Positions 12,050 through 25,200 of a DNA stretch of 64,000 nucleotides are shown one piece after another. The DNA is from Motacilla alba alba (lineage: Eukaryota > Chordata > Aves > Passeriformes > Motacillidae). The stretch's first letter is position 1, and every line of letters begins with the position of its first letter. The stretch lies in NCBI RefSeq assembly GCF_015832195.1, contig NC_052017.1:79423801-79487800 (forward strand), read 5' to 3'. The notes below the pieces were generated by a model, which saw only the letters and a program-made list of their open reading frames with translations, did no database searches and was not told where the DNA came from. The position numbers and the translations under genes are program-made.

Positions 12050-12230
12050 TCAGGGGAGGTTCAGACCAGACATTAGGAAAATGTCTCTTCACTGAGAAAG
12101 TGGTCAGCCTTAGAGCAGGCTTCCCAGGGAAGAAGTCAGAGCACCAAGTCTCACAGAGTTCAGTGAGAATCTGGATTCCAGGATCCTTTGGATTCCTTCC
12201 AACTTGAGATACTCTATGATTCTCTGATTT
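12050..12230 (+). mobile_element. CR1 LINE 3' end, plus strand
   Basis: The plus strand runs through typical CR1 3'-region phrases: AGGTTCAGACCAGACATTAG, CTTCACTGAGAAAGTGGTCA, then GGATTCCTTCCAACTTGAGA and the terminal octamers CTCTATGATTCTCTGA. About 180 bp remain and no coding region survives. The middle (CTCACAGAGTTCAGTGAGAA) suggests a different CR1 subfamily from the 4.86 and 27.95 kb copies. Confidence 0.85.
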
Positions 12231-13599
12231 TCATCAGCCAAAAAAAAATTGTATTTCCTATGCAAATAGATATTTAGACTGTAGGCTATACTAATGAGTT
12301 TCTATTCTTGTACATTTAAACATGTCCAAGTTATGTTGGGTGGACATCATCTTAAAAAGGCTGGTTAGTTATCTTGGCTTGTACAGCCTTGCTACTCACC
12401 AATTTATTAAGGTACCAATTTATTAAGGAAGAGTACAGACTGTATGACTTCTGCTAACAAGTCTTGACATCTGTGAAGATGTGAGGATTAACATTTATCA
12501 ATTTCATTGTGACTTCTCCTTAGTTTGGTTTGATTTTTACATGTAACTCGTAATTCATTAAATGTAATGAATATGAAACTTTTGAAATTCTTCACTTTAA
12601 AGTTAAAAAAACCCAGAGCCAAAGGTGTTTCAAGTTATTCAAAATGTTCTGATTTTTCTAAGTACCATATCCTCCTTTCAAATTCCCTGTATTAGAGGGG
12701 ATGAGTGAGAGGTTCCTGGAAACTTCTTCAGTTTTCCTCTGTGTACTCAAGTAACTTCTTGTCTCTTAGTGCAACACTTAGTAGATAAAAGCATTTACAA
12801 ATGAGAGCTTTTGTATATAAAATAGGTAGATCTTGTTTCTGTAATGGGCTGAATATAAAGTCATCTGTGGTTGCAAACATCTAAAAGGGTTGGACAATGT
12901 GTGATTGCTACATACTAATACAATATAAAAATAAATGTCTTTTTCAGAAACATGATGAAAAAAAAAAGCAAGTAGTTTGACAACTAAGACAATGTTAGTA
13001 GCAATGAGAATAAACACACTAATGCCAAATGGTAATCCCTTTTTATCCGGGCACATACTATCTGCCCTTTTCTTGCTGGGGAAAATCATAGTGTAATAAC
13101 TTTGCCCTAAGCTAGTAGGCATTCTCAGTCTTTTCCATGCCAGTAGCCTCTTCTGATGCCAATATCAGAAAACTTAGGACAGTCCATGGAATTTTAAAGA
13201 CTTTGAATTTTGTTTTCCTGAGTCTAAGGATTTCAGCTGAAGTGGTCCACCTGAAGTGCATTTTTTTATAGTAAGGAGCTAATTGTAAGAGGAAACATGT
13301 AGTGGAATTGACCTGAAAAAATACATTAAATTTTATTTGTTTTCCTTTGGCTTCAAATTTATTTATTGTCCATTTAAAATTTACCAAAGCTAGTCTTACA
13401 AAAAGAAACAAAAACAAGCAGTCTTCCAAGACCAATATCATATCTGTACAAAAGTGTTTGAAAGACTTGAGAAAAGAAGGCTAAAGTCCATCTTGTTTAT
13501 CTCAAATGGTGAGAAAACCAATTGCACTGTACCCTACTCTGCCAACAAAAGTAGTTTGACTAAATTGAAGAGGGTCATAAAATGTGAGGAATGTGACAG
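12231..13599. other. Unique noncoding DNA
   Basis: AT-rich sequence with a two-copy 16-bp tandem repeat at 12398-12428. Two adjacent minus-strand frames of 114 and 109 codons (12778-13122 and 13112-13441) have no family motifs and a hydrophobic, low-complexity look typical of chance frames in AT-rich DNA. Confidence 0.65.
12398..12428. repeat. Two-copy tandem repeat, 16-bp period
   Basis: ACCAATTTATTAAGG at 12398-12412 is repeated exactly at 12414-12428. Confidence 0.9.
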
Positions 13600-13700
13600 A
13601 TTGATGAGTAGGTTGAAAATGTTTATCCTGTAGAATATGGAGGCTTAGGGATGAAGACCATCATCAATCTGTAAAGCAAATGAGATAACTTGAGAAAAAT
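13600..13700 (+). mobile_element. Possible decayed CR1 fragment, plus strand
   Basis: The order of words around 13618-13672 (TGTTTATCCTGTAGAATATG, GAGGCTTAGGGATGAAGACC, ATCATCAATCTGTAAA) parallels the CR1 segment encoding the GLFSLEKRRL region and what follows. Identity is low and no 3' terminus is visible. It may be an old CR1 remnant or chance resemblance. Confidence 0.35.
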
Positions 13701-16700
13701 GTGAGTTGAATGTGGCATAATTTAGTCATAAGAAGTAATTTATGAAGGATTCTCATTTTTTTTCCATGAAACCGTTATGTTGGTGTTGGGTTGAATAAAT
13801 GACTTTCATATCGTGTTGTCAAAGATAGTTGTTGTAACCATTCACTACAAAAATGTGGCTCCTCTGTCCTCATTGTTTCTTATCACTGCCTGAGTATTAT
13901 TTCTGGATACAATGAGTGATATTTTCTGTGGAAATTTATCTGTTCAGAATTTTCTCTGGTAGAGATAGAAATAGAAGATAAGGAGGACTGGGGCAAGGTG
14001 GCGATGGAGGGGGGAAGGAAGGGCAACAATAAACAGGTGAGATAAATTTTGCACCACCAGATATGATAACCCTTAATGATTTTTTGTTATGTTTGTTATT
14101 TTCTGCAGTCTTATTCATGGAGATATTTTTTTAGTTTTGGAATTAGTCTAACCTCCTTACTGTTAAGGTCAGTAATTTTATACTAGCCCAGATCACAATT
14201 TTAGCAGTCCTGAGTGCCTGTGGAATGCACCCTTCATTTTGTGTGTAGGGAAAATAAATATGAAACAAATTCCTGAGCATTACCTGTTCATGTAATGACT
14301 AGGAATATCATATTAGTAAGTTAGCTTCTATGGGAGACAGAGCTACATTATTTGTAGCTACTTGAACATTTATCTAAATTTGCTCTATAAAATATATGCA
14401 AGAAGCTAATTCTAATTGACTGCATTTAATGCAGTGTCACCTGAAAGTGTCTATATTGCTAAATTTAAACACGAGCAGAATGACTTAACACAGCCAAGAA
14501 GAAGTTCATTTTTTTTTCTGCTCTGTTTAGCAATTAAAGAGCAAATCTCTCAAGATTAGCCAGGTGCAATATGCTACTCACTTTTCTGTGTAACATCAGG
14601 TATTGGCCAATGCTGGAGGCAGCATGTTGGATTTTACAGAGCAGCAATGTGATCTGCTATGACAAATCCTGTGAGTTCTTTTGGGGCAGTGGAAAGCTTC
14701 TCTGCTTTGAACACTGGTGCATTCTCCACAGATTGTGTTTGTGGGTTCAGTGGCATGTCTATTTTTCTACTTCCTGCTTCATAGTAGCAACATTTCCCTC
14801 TCTAACTGAAAAGTTATTCTCGGGGGGGACAAGATGTTTACATTGCCTTACGTGCCAGCATGAATGCAGTTGAAAGGGTGGAAGTATTTCAAAGGAAAGC
14901 ATCAAGGGCAAGTAGAAAGAGAGATACAAACCAATGAGGAAGGCATAGCTAGGGCTACCTGTTGCATCACTGTAGGCACCCTGTTTATTAGATGAAAATG
15001 AAGTAGGGCTTGCTAAACTGTAGCAGAGGCTGAGATATTAAGCAAGAACGATGCACTTAATATCTGGTTCATCACTCCACAGTTACTGCCTGAAGACCAT
15101 TCCAGTTAGCTTGAGTCATGTTTTGAGCAGGCTCCTGTCTGACTTCACAAATGTCTCCTGGCTAAGTAACTCTCAGGAAAGGCAACCATAAGCACCAGAA
15201 CATGCTGAGGGACACCCAGCTGAAAACCAGCTTTTCTGGAAAGGACATGGAGTTCCAGTGGACACTATGTTGACTGTGAACAAATAAATCAAGAGCAAAG
15301 GGGACAAAATGAAGGAGTATCAGTCAAATTGATAATGAATAACAAAAGGGGGAAGAAGAGGATGCCAGACAATGCAGTATTGGAGAATTTCTAGCTCTAA
15401 AAAAAGAAGTAATAGGGATTCCATTTTTAAAAGGATGACTTTGCAAATCTTTCCCTATGACAGCTTTCAGGACAATGCTTCAATGTTTTCAGAACTGTTA
15501 TTGGAGGAGGGAGCAAAGGATGTCAAAAGAATTGGGCATAGGGGTGATGGAGATAATTTCATTCTTTATTTCTATCTAATGTCAGTTCAAGGAACTTGGA
15601 TTCATAAAAGCAGCTCGAAGGCTAATTACAAGATGACAGGAATGAGTCTGTATTAAAGATAAAACTTTCCAGACTTTGCTTTTATGTGAGGAAGATTCAA
15701 ATTCAAAGTGAAGGTTGCTGATATAGCGAACATCATCTTGTCCAGTTTTCTTCTCTTATTTCTTCTCCTGTTGCAGCATGGACTTGGTTTCAAAACTTTA
15801 CTCTCTTTCCTTATTGCTGACATGTTTCAGAAAAATGACTACCAAATACAGATACCTTTTTATGAGGAAAGAGCACTGTACTGCATGTCTTGAATCAGTG
15901 CTTTCATCAATTTTGTGTGATAGTGGGCTAAATAGTATCCGTGCTCAGTTCAGTTTAAATTTCAGGATAATATTCTCAAACATTAGTATGGAAAGAGGTT
16001 CATTTTTTTCCCTTTTCCCCTTGATTCACCTCCAAATGAAAAAAAATTGTGTTTTTTGCTCTAAAATCACAGAAGAATTTTAAGTTAGAAAAATTATTCA
16101 TTCTTGTAATAAGTCTGTACACAAAAATGTCAGAATGTATTTTAGGGAGTTCATCTGTGTTTTCACTGTCTCATCAGCCTTACGGTATATAAAAAATCAT
16201 AGTTGTTATTCCAAATTTCCAAACTGTGGTTGTGTGGGTTTTTTGTTTTTCTTTTCAAGACTGGATGCACTGAATGTGAAAAATCAAAGATAGCAGTGAG
16301 AGGATGATACAGAACGCATTAAACATCAGAACAAAGCATCTGGAATTATGCTATCCTTACCTGAGACTGAACAAAATATGAAAACATCACAAGTGTATTA
16401 GCTGGTATTTACAGGGAAAGAAAAAAACCAAAATCGTACAAAGAAATCCTTGGAAAATGGAGTGATGGGGATTCTGGTTTGTCTTCTTGCATGTTAAGCA
16501 GTTTATGAAAGATCTCAGTTGTCTTCTATGATGGCTTCAGGCATATACTCTTGCTCTGAGAGAAACATGAAGTTAAATGTTCTTGATCATGACCTAACAT
16601 TTTTATAATTATTGGTTAAATGAAGGAACAGACTAGACCAGAAATATAGATACCTTGACCACGATGTGATCTGTTCTAAAAGTTCAGCATGGCCCATGAC

Positions 16701-19700
16701 TCAACAGCTACAAGGAAGATACAATGATTTGTACTTCAGAGGATTTCTTGGAATGTTGCCTGGCACCTTGCAAATGGTTTCACTTAGAATTTATGGTTGA
16801 AAGAAACAAGTGTTGCTAGGTATCCCTTTTTTTCCTTAAATCAACCAACCAACAAATCATTGTTTTCTCTAGTCTCTCTGGGACAAACATGACTTGTTTG
16901 GGGCTGCACTAGGTGAACGTGAATCCAGCTAAATAGAGTAAATCACTGTAACTTCTCAGAAAAAAAAAAAAAAGTAAACCATATTATTCAACGAGTGAAT
17001 TCAAATGGATAAATATCTGAAACACCTGCACTGAATCAGTGACCTCTGAGTAATAAAGACCCAATAGAATTTGCACAAATTTCTTTCTGTTCAATGGTAG
17101 AATGTAACAATTTTCCATAATCTTCTTTCTGTGGTGCAAAAATTATTTCAATATATGTTTGCATTGGTAATAATCCTAAAATACTTTGTTTTGGGATAAT
17201 GGATTGTTTTTTTCATTTGGGTGGTAGATATAGATGAAACAAGTGCAGGTAAGATGCATGCTTGCTTTAAAGACCAAACAAATAAGCTCAATAGCAGGAA
17301 TGAAAAAACCCTGGAACCACACCTCAAAAGAGCCTACATTTTATCTTTCTTTTTATCCTTGATCTTGTTTAATCAGTAGCTCAGATATCTTCCAAGAATA
17401 TGCCTTCATGGGATTGCACACCACATTAGAAATGCAGAGAGAGAGAATGAAATAGACTTAAATGTAATCATTTACTTTCTTGCCTCTTGCTGATTTTTTT
17501 AAGGCTGTGTGAATGATATTTTAACTTTTATTGGTAAGCCCTACTTAAAATCAGATGAAATATTATAATTACAAAAGAGGGAACTATGTTTGCTATGCTT
17601 TTTATTAAAGCAAAGACTATTTGATGTACCTTGAGGGGGAAATATTTTGAGCTTGAGTAATCGTGTAATCCTTCATTAAAATGCATTTGTTTTGCCGGGG
17701 ACATGAGTGTCCTGCTCACAAAGACTTTGGTACTTATATTCTAATTCCTCCAAGGGCACTGCACACACCCAAGGTTTTGTAGCTTTGGGCATAGTCTCAC
17801 TTGGTTGTACAATTTTGTTTGTTTGAATTTTTGTTGTTGCTGTTTTTGTTTGTTTTAGGTATTTTTGGATATTTTTTGTTTATGTTTGGGGTTTTTTTAT
17901 TTCTTGACAGAATCTAAATTTTTATAAAATTCTTTGAATATAGCAAAGGTATGGGACATTCTGTAGCCTAGATTTTTTCCTTAATTTTTTCTTATTTGTT
18001 AATTTAAACTCCCCTTCTTATATTGAAGTGCAGCAGTAGAGTAGGAAAACTGGAAAAATCTTTTGCAGGAAATAGTGTTCCTTCCCTGGACTGAATTTAT
18101 TTCCTGAAACTAACTTCACTCATCTTTCACTAAAACTGTCCTTTTCCTTGAAAAAAAAATCTGAAAATTTTCATTTTCAGAAAATCTATTTAGACAGTAT
18201 TTTATCTGTAAAGCAGGATGTCCGCTGTGAATAAACATCTTTGCTAAACTGCTGCTGTGGATGATTAGCTTTTTGATTAAAGGCCTTAAATGCATTTAGA
18301 ATATCAATCTATCAGTCCTTGAGATCCACCTCTAGGTTTAGCACATAAAGGTAATATTTCTGCTTAGTTTATATCTCCCCATACATATACGGAAATCAAA
18401 TTTTTCTTCTGTAACCTACCAGGTTGTTGATAATTGATTTTAAACATAAGGGTTTGTTTTTTTTTTTAGTATAGAAGTGCTGTCTTGGTTCTCTTTCAGT
18501 GCACCTTCTTTGTACTATGGATATCAGAACTTAACACACTTATCATGTGATGTCTTTGGATTTATTAACTGTCTTTCCACTGTCATTTCAGTTCATGGGT
18601 GTCATCTGTGCTCCTTCCCACTGAACAGAAAATTTCCTGTCTGTACATACCTGTATATACCAATTCAGTGTGTACCATGGGGATCCATTTTTGGAATATT
18701 TAAATGTACATAAAGACGTGCCCCAAGAGAAGAACTCCAACATTACTACTGCTTTCAGCAGAGGAAAATTGTCCTCCTGTATTCTGTTCCTTATTTAATA
18801 TAAAATGTTATCTTGATAGACACATAATTGCTTTAATTGTTTTATCAATGGAGCATTTACTGGGGGTATTCTTTTTATTCAGCCTACTTAATATTTTAGG
18901 AACAGTTCTTGGTAATTTCACTTGCAAAGTAAAATTTAATCTGCTATCAGGGAAGAATTCTAAGTGGCATTTTAACTTGTGCATATCAACTTACCCAGCT
19001 ATTCTTGTTTTTTTATTGATTGATCTATTTTATGGAACAGGTATGCTGCCCTGAGATTGCTCTGCATTGCAATTGCAGGTAGGCATTTGGGTCTGCATTC
19101 AGGGTTACCTCAGGGTATGAAGGCAGGCAGCCTTCACTACGAGAGTATGTGAGGTGAGCTGTCCTGGCTTTTGGGGGGGTTAAAATTGTACATAATTCTT
19201 CTCATGCTAGTAATTAAGGTATGTAAGTGCTTCTGTAAATCTGGCATGCTCCCCCTTGCCTGTAATGTACCTCAGTCCTGCGCATACTTAGGCTGACTGC
19301 TTACATCTGTAAGGTTTAAATCAATACGGTTTGTAGTAAAAGTAATAACATGCAGGTTTTGTACAGTGTTTCATTTGAAAACTGAGACTGCTAATTATGG
19401 TTATTACTACTCACAGTGCTAGTCACATTTTTTAAGTATGAAAAGTAATCTCCTCTTTGCAAGGGCTTAGGTCTAAGTATAATTAAATTGTTTTTAAATG
19501 TCCATGTATCAGTATTCTGGAGGACATTCAAATGAAAAGACACTGAAATCAAATTGTGGGTGTAAACCTTATTCCAGTAATTTAAACTGATTGAGTTCCA
19601 AATCCATATCCTAAATGGGGCCCTGACTGTGTGCCAATCTATATTCTGAATGGCTATGGGAAAAAAAAAAAAGACAAAAAATGTGCTGTTTAAGGCTATA

Positions 19701-21516
19701 TTTCTCATTTTATTTGGTTATAAATGAGATAAATAATAGTCATTATATAATTCTGAAGAAAAATCTGCTTCAATAGATCAGGACATATACCTGTTCATAA
19801 CTGTATGCATAACGTGATTTATAATATTTTTTTTCAGAGCATTTGTAGATTGTTAGATATGTATGCTCTCATTCCAGATTATAAATTTTGAATTTTTCTG
19901 GATGTATCTTAGCTTTCCTGAACCACCATTTTAAATCAAAGAAATCCTCATTTCGACAAATATTCATAGCACAAAGATATGGTCTAAAGGTCTCTGAGAA
20001 TTTTACTGCATATTCTGTTTAAATGGCTAGCCAAAGCTACAGCTGAAGCATGTAGTTTGAGCATATATTGTCCTACCCACTTTATGGGAGCGGGCGGGGG
20101 GGGCATGGTGACACTGTGTATTCTTCTAACCTTAGTCCCTTAAATTTTTTGATTGAAATCAGAAATTATTTTTAATCCTTCTGTGGCTGATTTGTAGTCT
20201 ACAGTGAAATCTCTGGATCTTCCAAACAACACAGAAGTGCCCTTTATCATTCACTTTTTTTCTTCCTAATGAATGAGTGAATTTTTTTTTTTTTTTCAGG
20301 TTTTGGTCAGTCACTGACCTTTTTTTGTTATGACAGTAGAAACCTTCTCAGCAATTAGTTAGTGTGAATAGATCACTACCACAACTGTATAGTGACATTT
20401 GACCTTGCCACAAATAAATGAGGGTAGAGAGTAACAAATGCAGCAGCAAACATTTTCACAGTGATGGGATTTAATTTTTTTTTTAATTCTAGTCTTTTTT
20501 GCAGACAGGTGCTTTGTCTATCCTTGTGAATAAATTACTCAAAAGAAATTACTTAATATTTTTTATTTTTATTTTTTACAAGTTACAATAGATAACGTAA
20601 CAAAAACATTTTATAATTAGAAGGATTTGCTCTTTGAGTGTCTTCTTATATTTTGTTTGCTGCATTTTTTTATTCAGATGCACAGTCTAGTGGTTAGTGC
20701 TGAAGTGATGTATTTTTAGCAAGGTAGATGAGATATCGTATTTTGGATTATTCCGATTCTGTTTGATTTTGGTTTTGCATTTGGCTGGCAGCAATGAAGA
20801 ATTCCACAAGATAAACTTGTGGAATGACAAGTCTGTGTTTGTAAAGGGCTGTCCTGTTCTCAAGCTGCATGCATAATTTTTGCAATGTTTCCTTTCTCCT
20901 GTGGGAGATTTCTGCTATTGGATGTTATCAGTGCAATGGTTACAAGCATGAGACACAACCTTTAAAACTGATGTTTTCCAAATGTTTCCTCTGCCTCTAC
21001 AGCTGTAGAAATTTCATGTTTTACTGATTCCTTTCCAGCCTTTGGTTGGTTTAGGCTGCTCTTGGAGATTCTACCTGAGCTGTACATTAAACACTGTTTT
21101 CAAGCTCATTTGTATGATGGTAGCTGGCACAGAGGAATGCATGTGCTAAAGCATTATTGAGATATTTCTCCGTCTTCCAACTTACCTTACATTTGGCATT
21201 TAGAATTTTTCATGCAATCATCCCATGATAGTGACAGATTTGTTTTCTCAACAAGAGCTTCTAAACAAGGTATTATTTTCGGTACCTAGAGATGAATAGT
21301 TTAAATAACAAAGTTTAAAACTAATACTCTTTGAAATCAGATAAAGGAAAATTATTTAAACAAACTATTATATAAAAACCTTACTGATTTCACACAAAGA
21401 AATAATTATCATTATACACTGCAAACACAAATATTAAATCCAGTATTATTTACACAGTTTAGGAAAATTTTGTTTCTGGTGAAAAAGAAATTGACCATGA
21501 GAACAGTAAGGAGGTA
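13701..21516. other. Unique AT-rich noncoding DNA
   Basis: About 7.8 kb without a recognised element. It holds homopolymers (A14 at 16960-16973, T15 at 20282-20296), a T/G-rich tract at about 17810-17900, a G run at 20094-20103, and the palindromes CTGCATTTAATGCAG (14420-14434, one central unpaired base) and TAAATGCATTTA (18287-18298). Open frames reach 116 codons and none is recognised. Confidence 0.65.
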
Positions 21517-21696
21517 GATCAGGTTGCCCAGAGAGGTTAGGCAGCCTCCCAACCCTGGGGGTATTCCAGACCCAGATGGATGAAGCCATGAGCAACTTGG
21601 TCAGATTTCATGGCTGACACTGCTTTGAGGAGAAGCTTTGCTTGGATGATTTTCTGAGACAGTCTCCAACCTGATTTAGCCTTTGATTCTATGAAA
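21517..21696 (+). mobile_element. CR1 LINE 3' end, plus strand
   Basis: Starts with GATCAGGTTGCCCAGAGAGG and ends with CTCCAACCTGATTTAGCC and a single terminal octamer GATTCTATG. Only ~180 bp of the untranslated 3' region is present and it is quite diverged, so this is an old copy. Confidence 0.85.
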
Positions 21697-24600
21697 ATGA
21701 GTTGAAGTCACCTGCTGCTACTGAAAGTGAAGTAGTTGTGTTGTAGCACTTACAGGTCTCTTTTAATCAGTCATACCCTGTATAAAGATAGTGAAAGAGG
21801 CAAGATTTAATGCTTAGTGCAGGAAAACATTCAGCTCTGAATATTTACATTTTTCCCATTGCCTTTTGATATCAAGAAAGTTTGATAGCCCCAAAATGTT
21901 GCAGCATATCAGGCAAACACATGGAGTTTATTGATTCCCAGTTTCTGAAAGGATACCTGGTCACAGGTGGTCATGGTTTGTCTTTGCAGATCTGTGATGA
22001 AAAAATGTGTTCTGTACTTGAAACAAATAGGAATTGAGATGTAGCTGGAGGAAGGTAATGAATTTCTATATATTAACAAGAGATGTACTGAGCTCAAAGA
22101 GCTTGCTGCAGAATGATGTCCAGAAAAGGCCTGGAAAATCACTTGACTATTTGATATAAATGGAGTTACTTTCTGAGATCTTTAAATACTGTTTTTAGCA
22201 ATTCTTGTTTAGTTTTTCTTGTGTGCAATGTTTACATGTTACTTTTACTGGCCCTGCAGTCCAACACCAAGCCTTTCTCTTATAAACAGGAGAGCAGTTG
22301 GATCTTGGGCTATAGAATATTTAGAATAGTGTAATACTTTACTTAATTTTCCTTGGCACAAATGGCAGTATGCAGAATAGGTCTTTAAAACAAATTATTT
22401 CACATTTTTTATTTAAACATCTAAGGCCATCTTCAGAGGCAATGGCGAGTTTCCAGGGGTTTGATTGTATGTTTTTGCTTTTTGTTTTTGTTGATCATGA
22501 TTGGCTTTGGTTTTAGTACAATCATTACTACTCGTAGTACTCTTAGTGTTTGTGGTAGCCTTGGTCTGGTAGGGTATAGAGTGACAAAAGGAAAACAGAA
22601 CATACTGGGTTTTTTTATTTCTCCATTCTCTTCCCTTCACCCTGCCCCCCGACAGCTACTGGGACACTGGAAGAATTTTGTGGGTAGGAAGGGTGATAAG
22701 AAATCCCCATAACTCAAAACCTGTCCTGTTTTCTTTTTCCCTGATGGTCTGGGAGATGCCAGCTGCTGCTGTGCACAGAGTGGTACACAGCCCCTTGTCT
22801 TGCTCCATCCCGTAACTCTGGTGCCTGTGTGCTTTGGGAATGTGAAGGTACTTTTGTGTTTGCCAGCACACTGCTGTGTATGTCTGAGCAAATTACCACA
22901 GAAGCTCTAAGTTCTCAGAGGATAAATCTTGATGTCTACTCTCAGTCTTAGCTCAGGCTTCACTTTTGACAGTTCCTATCAGTCTATGTGTATACTTCTT
23001 AAGGGCCTTTATATTTATTGCACAATAGAGAACCACCAGAGGATTTTCAGAATATTTTGCTATCTGAAGTAGTGAGATCAATCAAGTAGGATAAGGTAAT
23101 CTAGCAACTCTACTTCATTTGGCTTCTCAAGGTAATGAGCTGTCTAGCCTATTTGCTAGAAATGCCTGGCATGATTCCTAACATGCGGTCCTTTATCAGA
23201 GAAGAGAAAATAGTGTCTTCATGTTTACAATTTGGATAAAGTTTTTTCATTGCTCAGATGAGAAAATATTTGATAGTTTTTTGTTGCATATTAAAAAGAG
23301 TAAAATGCCACTGGTTAGGGAAAAAAGGTTTTTACCTTTGTTCTAAAACCTTATTATTTCTATATAGAGCCATGCTTCTTAGAAGCCCTAGGTGGATTTT
23401 CCCTAGTATTGTGCAAAAGGACTTTCAAGCTTCTTGGAAAACAACACAATGATTTTTTAATTTTTGTTTTTAATTTAGAGCACATTAATGAGAGACATTG
23501 ATGTCTTTCAGTTGGTGGAATTCCATGTCAAGTAATAAGAGTTATCTTTGGTGGATTGAAAAGAATTTTAACTTTTTAAACACTTTGGTGTTTAAAACTG
23601 AATGTCCAGAATACTTGAGTCTAAGTACTAGAGGAGAGGAAGTCTGTGTGTGGAAATTGTTTGCTTCCGTGGCTAAGTCTTGGATAGAGAAATAAAAATT
23701 CTTGGAGTATTCTTCATTCCATTACAATTCCTTGTGGGAAGTGAATTCAGCCCTGACAAGAAAATGTGGGAGGCTACAACTTAGCAGGCATCTTACATTC
23801 CTTATCTCCATTCCCATTTGTCATTGAAAATATTACAGACCTACGCTTTAGAGCCCCAGAAAAACTGAGCAAATAAAGATTCTGCTGGAGTAACACATGT
23901 CTCTGGGCACTGATCTTTCCTTCCCTTTCCTAAACAAAATAAAACAAACAAATCAAACAAAAAAACTAGGAACATGAGAGCAACTAATACCTTAGTCTGG
24001 GATGGGGTGGACTGAGAACTGATGAAGAGGGGGAAGAAATAACTTTGGTTCCTAGCAAATCTGGACTTGAAAACCCTGAAAACTGCATTTTCTTCAGTAG
24101 ACTGACTTGCTGGAAGAAACAATGGGTTAGGTATTTATAAACATTTAAATACAAAATAAAGTGCAACTGTGGTTTTTTTACCTCATACTTGGTTCTAGAT
24201 ATTTAATACTTCATACAAGTAAAGACACACAATACTTGTTATTCCATGCTTCACTTTTTCATACGCATTCTTGCAGTTCTTTATCTGATGACTCCCTTTC
24301 AAAATAGGAAGTTACATAAGAAAATACACATCTTCACGTGCATGAAGAAAGGTGTGATGGCAGGTGGGAAACCCTATTATTTCAGCCTAATGGCTCGAGT
24401 TGACACACATTTCTGTGAGCACCCATTGCAGTGTCTGTGTGCACTCACTGCCCAAGGGTATGGGGCAAATCATGGGTTGCAATAGAAGGGTGTTTCAAGA
24501 TTACTCCAGCTGGTGAGGAGGTTGAGGGAAGCAGGTGTGCTGAGCATCAGGAGTTGGCTGCTGGAGTGACCAGAGGGTCATGGAGAACTCCCAGAGAGAC

Positions 24601-24880
24601 AGTGTGGGGGTGGCAGTGTCTGTGCATGAGGCTGTGAGAGGATTCAGACATGAGATACAGGGCAGACTGAGAATGTCAGGTCAATTACTGGAGAGTTGCA
24701 CAGCATAATTTTCCCACTAGTGGACCTTCATCCTGGTCTGCTAGGGGTCAACACGGTGAAGCTGCTGGCAATGTTTATGTTTCCAGTGGACAATTTACCA
24801 CTCTGAGAAGCAAGTGAGGTAGCTGTGCTGCTGCCTGTACATGTCAGCATGATGTTTTCATAACCATATGAATGAACTTC
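21697..24880. other. Unique noncoding DNA
   Basis: No gene or element recognised. The part from about 24380 to 24830 is less AT-rich than its surroundings and rich in GTG/GAG words, but it has no terminal repeats or family motif that I can identify. Frames up to 93 codons occur on both strands around 22.4-24.6 kb, overlapping one another as chance frames do. Confidence 0.6.
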
Positions 24881-25200
24881 ATCAAATCGTTTAGGTTAGA
24901 AAAGACCTCTAAGATCATCAAGTCCAACACTTAACCCAGCACTGCCAAGTTCACCACTAAACTGTGTCTCTCAGTGCCACATCGACACATCTGTTAAATA
25001 CCTCCAAGGATGGTGACTCCACCACTTCCCTGAGTAGCCTGCGTCAATTCTTGAGAACCCTTTCAGTGAAGAAATTTTTCCAAATATAACTTCCCCTGAT
25101 GCAACTTAAGGCTATTTCCTCTTGCCCTGTTTCTTGTGACATGGGAGAAGAGACTGACACCTGAACCGAGCACAGGTTCTCCTGGTAGCTACTTGACCTT
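24881..25200 (-). mobile_element. CR1 LINE 3' part, minus strand
   Basis: On the plus strand the left edge reads GGTTAGAAAAGACCTCTAAG, then ATCATCAAGTCCAAC, the reverse complement of the CR1 3' end. Inward (minus strand) lies a piece encoding the family phrase NFFTERVL, from the end of the reverse transcriptase ORF. The terminal octamers at the left edge are decayed. The 5' truncation point near 25200 is approximate because similarity fades gradually. Confidence 0.88.

Noticed and set aside
12778..13441. Two adjoining minus-strand frames (114 and 109 codons) as a possible split gene
   Set aside because: The translations are low-complexity and hydrophobic, overlap in different frames, and match nothing I know.
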